Source: an uncultured Lachnospiraceae bacterium (GTDB lineage: Bacteria; Bacillota; Clostridia; Lachnospirales; Lachnospiraceae). Taken from it: 64,000 nucleotides of DNA. Below, one piece after another: positions 60,474-64,000 of this stretch. The notes beneath the pieces were generated by a model. That model did not search any database. It was not told the origin of the DNA and was given only the letters and a program-made list of their open reading frames with translations. Location: positions 25,712-89,711 of the forward strand of contig CAJTNC010000012.1 in the NCBI GenBank assembly GCA_910577955.1, read 5' to 3'. The first letter of the stretch is position 1; the number at the start of each line of letters is the position of its first letter. The position numbers and the translations under genes are program-made.

Positions 60474-61751
60474 ATGGAATTTCAAAGTGTAAAAAAACTC
60501 CGGGGCGAAGTGAGAGTGCCCGGCGATAAGTCCATCTCCCACCGCGCGGTAATGTTCGGCGCGTTAGCAAAAGGAAAAACACAGATCACAGGCTTTTTGC
60601 GGGGAGCCGATTGCCTTTCCACCATCTCCTGCTTCAGACAGCTCGGAATCATCATCGAAGAAACGCCGGACACTATCACCGTACACGGAAAAGGACTGCT
60701 CGGACTGCATTCCCCGGCCGACACTCTTGACACGGGAAACAGCGGCACCACCACAAGACTGCTCTCCGGTATTCTGGCCGGACAAAACTTTACTTCCATA
60801 TTGAACGGAGATGCCTCCATACAGAGCCGTCCTATGAAACGTGTCATAACTCCGCTGTCACAGATGGGCGCTTCGATCCGCAGCATAAACGGAAATGACT
60901 GCGCTCCTCTGGAAATCACAGGCTGCCCTCTCCACGGCATTTCCTATCGGTCTCCCGTAGCTTCGGCACAGGTAAAATCTGCGATTTTGCTGGCGGGGCT
61001 TTACGCTGACGGCGAGACAAGCGTCACAGAGCCTGCCCTCAGCCGAAACCACACCGAACTGATGCTTGAAAGTTTCGGTGCGGATATCCGTTCCAATGGC
61101 TTGACTGCTACGGTCAAACCAAATCCCGCCCTCTCCGGTATGAGTATCCTTGTCCCCGGAGACATTTCTTCCGCCGCTTATTTTATTGCTGCCGGCAGTC
61201 TTGTACCGGACGCGGAAATACTGATCCGCAATGTGGGGATCAACCCAACCAGAGCGGGTATTTTGCAGATTGCAAGGGAGATGGGCGCAAATATCACGCT
61301 TTTCAATGAAAAAAGAGAGGGGGAACCGACCGCTGATCTTCTTGTAAAAAGCAGCTCCCTCCACGGAGTGACAATAGGAGGAGATATCATTCCTGCCCTC
61401 ATCGATGAACTGCCCATAATCGCGGTCATGGCTGCCGCTGCAGAAGGCACAACAGTCATAAAGGACGCTGCGGAACTCAAAGTAAAAGAATCCGACCGCA
61501 TCGCCGTCATGACAGAAAATCTTTCTGCCATGGGATGCGATATCACCGCCACCGAAGACGGCATGATCATAAACGGCGGAAAACCGCTGCAAGGCGCACT
61601 CATCAATTCTCATTCAGATCACCGTATCGCCATGAGTTTTGCCGTTGCCGCCATGATCGCCGACGGAAAAACAAAAATACAGGACGCTGACTGCGTGAAA
61701 ATCAGCTATCCTGCATTTTATAAAGATTTGAATAAACTTGTTAAATCGTAA
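60474..61751 (+). CDS. aroA: 3-phosphoshikimate 1-carboxyvinyltransferase (EPSP synthase)
   Basis: 425 residues. Transfers enolpyruvyl from PEP to shikimate-3-phosphate. DKSISHRA (18-25) binds phosphate, LDTGNSGTT (85-93) is the PEP loop, S-A-Q-V-K-S-A and A-E-L-K-V-K-E-S-D-R are near the other half of the site, then S-H-S-D-H-R-I-A-M. GAGGTAA precedes the ATG. Co-transcribed with tyrA. Confidence 0.97.
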   Translation: MEFQSVKKLRGEVRVPGDKSISHRAVMFGALAKGKTQITGFLRGADCLSTISCFRQLGIIIEETPDTITVHGKGLLGLHSPADTLDTGNSGTTTRLLSGILAGQNFTSILNGDASIQSRPMKRVITPLSQMGASIRSINGNDCAPLEITGCPLHGISYRSPVASAQVKSAILLAGLYADGETSVTEPALSRNHTELMLESFGADIRSNGLTATVKPNPALSGMSILVPGDISSAAYFIAAGSLVPDAEILIRNVGINPTRAGILQIAREMGANITLFNEKREGEPTADLLVKSSSLHGVTIGGDIIPALIDELPIIAVMAAAAEGTTVIKDAAELKVKESDRIAVMTENLSAMGCDITATEDGMIINGGKPLQGALINSHSDHRIAMSFAVAAMIADGKTKIQDADCVKISYPAFYKDLNKLVKS

Positions 61752-61756
61752 TATGA

Positions 61757-61783
61757 CAGCAGGCTTATTTGTTCTCCTGCTTT
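61757..61783 (+). terminator. weak terminator after aroA
   Basis: A 6-bp stem AGCAGG/CCTGCT with a 12-nt loop followed by TTTTC, just beyond the aroA stop and overlapping the 3' end of the convergent PilZ gene. Confidence 0.35.
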
Positions 61784-62118
61784 TCTAACTCAGCATTTAT
61801 CATATCGTAGATGCCGATTCGGGTGGAATCCATCCCCGGCATCCCCACGAAAATAGCGCCGTAATTAAATGTATCCTCTTTCTTTTCAATGCGGACAATC
61901 TCTATAAATGTATGAAGAACCTCTTTTGTCCAGATTGTCAGGTATGCTTCATATATCGTACCGATCGTAAGCGGCAGATTACAGTTAAAACCAACTCCCG
62001 ACTTGCTGGCATCCATAATATCAATGATTGCCTCATGCTGCTCATCCGGGTCATTTAAGGACTTGATAATGATCTTTGATTCCAACTCCAGCCGTCTGCT
62101 TCTTCTACGTTCCTCCAT
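61765..62118 (-). CDS. PilZ-domain protein
   Basis: 117 residues from ATG 62118, with GGAGTAA upstream. N-terminal R-R-R-S-R-R arginine motif and D-A-S-K-S-G-V-G-F, the two c-di-GMP-binding elements of PilZ, followed by the beta barrel. No other domain, so it probably transmits c-di-GMP to a partner. Convergent with aroA. Confidence 0.85.
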   Translation of the reverse strand: MEERRRSRRLELESKIIIKSLNDPDEQHEAIIDIMDASKSGVGFNCNLPLTIGTIYEAYLTIWTKEVLHTFIEIVRIEKKEDTFNYGAIFVGMPGMDSTRIGIYDMINAELEKQENK

Positions 62119-62215
62119 GCCGATTACTCCTTTTTTCATATATATTACTTGCTGTAACAACAGTTTTATTATAGTCTTTCACACCGTGAAAATCAAGAGA
62201 TTTTCGCGTCTAAAA

Positions 62216-62851
62216 TCAAACCCCCGCTTTTTTGCAGATATCCTCCAAACAGCATTTATCGCAATATGGGTGGGTTCGCGCCGTACACACCGCTCTCCCG
62301 TGATCCACCAGACGGTGGCAAAAATCATTTCCCTCCTCCGGCGGAACAAGCTTCCAGAGTTCCCTCTCCACCTTAGCCGGCTCTTTGATTCCGTCCACCA
62401 GTCCCATGCGGTTCACCAGCCTGATACAATGAGTATCTGTGACGATGGCCGGTTTGCCGAATACATCTCCCATGATCAGGTTAGCGCTCTTTCTTCCCAC
62501 CCCCGGCAGGGCTAAAAGCTTATCAAATTCATCGGGAACGTTTCCGCCGTACTCGTCCCGCAATATTTTCATGCAGGCGTTGATATCTCTGGCTTTACTC
62601 TTTCCGAGACCGCAGGGATGAACGATTTTCTCTATCTCTTCCGCGGAAGCTTCCGCCAATGCATTGACATCCGGAAATTCTTTATAGAGTTCCTCCACCA
62701 CCACATTCACTCTGGCGTCCGTGCACTGAGCCGCCAGCCGAACGCTGACAAGCAGTTTCCAAGCCTGATCGTAGTCCAACGTACAGTCCGAATCCGGGTA
62801 CTCCTTTTTTAACCTCTCAATAATTTCAAGCGTCCGTTTCTTTTTTGTCAT
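62216..62851 (-). CDS. nth: endonuclease III
   Basis: A 211-residue DNA glycosylase/AP lyase for base-excision repair. Helix-hairpin-helix LPGVGRKSAN with catalytic K121 and D139 (VTDTH). Four cysteines (189, 197, 200, 206) form the iron-sulphur cluster, the first gap being one residue longer than usual. Length matches the family. Confidence 0.96.
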   Translation of the reverse strand: MTKKKRTLEIIERLKKEYPDSDCTLDYDQAWKLLVSVRLAAQCTDARVNVVVEELYKEFPDVNALAEASAEEIEKIVHPCGLGKSKARDINACMKILRDEYGGNVPDEFDKLLALPGVGRKSANLIMGDVFGKPAIVTDTHCIRLVNRMGLVDGIKEPAKVERELWKLVPPEEGNDFCHRLVDHGRAVCTARTHPYCDKCCLEDICKKAGV

Positions 62852-62947
62852 TTGTCTCTCTCCCGCCGCATATCCGCCGTAAGTCAGATATCGCTTCGCC
62901 TTTCTTCTTTTTTGTATGGTTCCGTATCCGACTCCATTCTCCCTAAA

Positions 62948-63757
62948 TCACCGCAGCATCCCGTACTCACCCAGTTCTTGAAAGCCTATCCGGTTGTATA
63001 TCCTTCCGGCCGCCGGGTTGTCATAAAACAGGCACAGATACTTTTTTCCTCTTCTGAAACAATCCAGACACAGTGCCCGGACTACGGCTGAGGCATAACC
63101 CTTTCCCCTGCATTCCGGCACAGTGGCAACCCCTACAACCATCGCGCTCTCCGAATTCTCCGCACTGGTGGAAGCGACGGATACCATACGCCCCTCCGAA
63201 AACCCGCCCACAGCCCTCTTGCTGCCCTGCGTCATCTCCTCTTCCATCCGTCTGATCTGTTCCTCCCGCTCCTCCCTTTTAAAGGTTTTGGCAAACTCTT
63301 CTATAGCGGAAAGAATATCCACCGCTTCCGGCACATCCTCCTTTTCCAGCGGACGGACCACAAGGCCTTCCGACTCCTCCTGACCGTTTTCCGCATCACT
63401 TCCCACAGCATCGCAGCGGCTCATATAGGTGGAATCGATCTTCCACTGCGGAAAGGCGGCCGCAATTTTCTCAAGCAGCGCTTTCTTTCCGCTGATACAG
63501 TCCGGTTTCTGCCGTTTCAGAAAATCAATCGCCTTCTCCGCATTGTAGTCCTCATACTGACTGTACAATATAAAAAATTGATGGAACCTCAAAATCAGGA
63601 AATCCCACCTGTCTTTCTCCTCGTGCAGATAGAAATTGACCGTTTTGCTCTCCACTCCGTAATTCTCCAGATCTCCGATCAGGAACAGGTTCATCTCCGG
63701 CTCCTTCCTCACATACCGCAGGATCTCTTCCCTGTCCTCCTCCTGTAAAATGCGCAT
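62948..63757 (-). CDS. GNAT family acetyltransferase
   Basis: A 269-residue protein. The N-terminal half (about 1-120) is a degenerate GNAT-like region. The C-terminal half (about 130-265) carries the acetyl-CoA loop V-P-E-C-R-G-K-G-Y-A-S-A and F-Y-D-N-P-A-A-G-R-I-Y. Double-GNAT layout as in some Firmicutes proteins. Substrate unknown. No strong ribosome site just upstream; the start is the first Met of the frame. Confidence 0.85.
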   Translation of the reverse strand: MRILQEEDREEILRYVRKEPEMNLFLIGDLENYGVESKTVNFYLHEEKDRWDFLILRFHQFFILYSQYEDYNAEKAIDFLKRQKPDCISGKKALLEKIAAAFPQWKIDSTYMSRCDAVGSDAENGQEESEGLVVRPLEKEDVPEAVDILSAIEEFAKTFKREEREEQIRRMEEEMTQGSKRAVGGFSEGRMVSVASTSAENSESAMVVGVATVPECRGKGYASAVVRALCLDCFRRGKKYLCLFYDNPAAGRIYNRIGFQELGEYGMLR

Positions 63758-63777
63758 ACGCTGCCTCCTCTATATAA

Positions 63778-64000
63778 TCAATACAAATCCCAATGAAAAT
63801 TATAGTTCTCCTCTTTATCCACCACAATTTCTCCTTCTCTATATCCCAGATGATATCTGGTGCCGCCTTTCCAGGAAGATGGGGAATTATAGGTTAACGA
63901 GAGCAATTCCGTTCCGTCAGGAGCCAGTATATCGGTATAACCTCTCTACTACAATGTATTTATGGTTAATATCCCTTACAGCCAGTAAGGAATTATCCAT
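63778..64000 (-). pseudogene. partial, frameshifted hypothetical gene at right edge
   Basis: From the window edge the minus strand reads ...D-N-S-L-L-A-V-R-D-I-N-H-K-Y-I-V-V-E, then stops 8 codons later. A different frame carries on protein-like: R-G-Y-T-D-I-L-A-P-D-G-T-E-L-L-S, then W-K-G-G-T-R-Y-H-L-G-Y and ends at 63778. The two join well if one GA is added at GAGAGG (about 63950). So this is a gene with a 2-bp deletion in a short GA repeat, or a sequence error. Family unknown; 5' part is outside. Confidence 0.55.

Noticed and set aside
60858..61613. 251-codon minus-strand frame
   Set aside because: Antisense to aroA, which is fully conserved on the other strand.

Overview
The window comes from a low- to mid-GC anaerobic Bacillota, most likely a Lachnospiraceae-type Clostridia. 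Evidence is the Rex redox repressor, BspA-type leucine-rich surface proteins with a class B sortase, an elongation-factor-G-like protein with an altered G4 motif, and a probable Re-citrate synthase beside a eukaryote-type NADP isocitrate dehydrogenase. No rRNA, tRNA or CRISPR was seen.

Left chromosomal part (1-11944). A minus-strand cluster reads: DUF6020-type membrane protein, MscS channel, rex, a coiled-coil protein and alr, with stop/start overlaps between the last three. A plus-strand ABC-F ATPase has a good sigma-A promoter. A minus-strand operon holds the putative Re-citrate synthase, a GntR/FCD regulator and icd, with a TGTATACA palindrome at its promoter. A plus-strand intracellular subtilase follows, then the 3' end of a PD-(D/E)XK (Rpn-type) gene that is split by a prophage.

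Prophage (11945-43648, 31,704 bp). This is an apparently complete Mu-type transposable prophage. It is flanked by a 5-bp target duplication (CCATC), has TGTGA...TCACA ends, and interrupts the Rpn-type gene, whose halves lie at 11723-11944 and 43649-44328 and rejoin in frame to 298 codons. Read from the right-hand end (Mu left end): CI-like repressor (plus strand); divergent operator region; early genes (two Xre proteins, MuA-like DDE transposase, MuB-like ATPase, Gam, GemA); Mor-like activator; gp27-like small terminase, large terminase, SPP1-type portal, MuF protein with a C-terminal HEIGH zincin domain, scaffold, capsid; a PBSX/Xkd-type contractile tail (sheath, tube, frameshifting chaperones, tape measure, baseplate); tail fibre; DNA methyltransferase; holin; amidase. 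It therefore combines Mu-type transposition with PBSX-type virion genes. Tail-fibre C-terminal fragments on both strands lie beside the fibre gene.

Right chromosomal part (43649-64000). A surface-protein locus on the minus strand has sortase B, a 1710-residue BspA-like protein with a TPKTG sorting signal and a smaller LRR protein. A secreted transglutaminase-like protein follows and shares a repeat module with the phage endolysin. Next are a small Cys/Gly-rich protein, two unknown plus-strand genes, leuS and the EF-G-like gene (minus), tyrA-aroA from a consensus promoter (plus), then a PilZ protein, nth, a GNAT acetyltransferase and a frameshifted partial gene at the right edge (minus).

All functional calls are from reading sequence and motifs; no database search was run.
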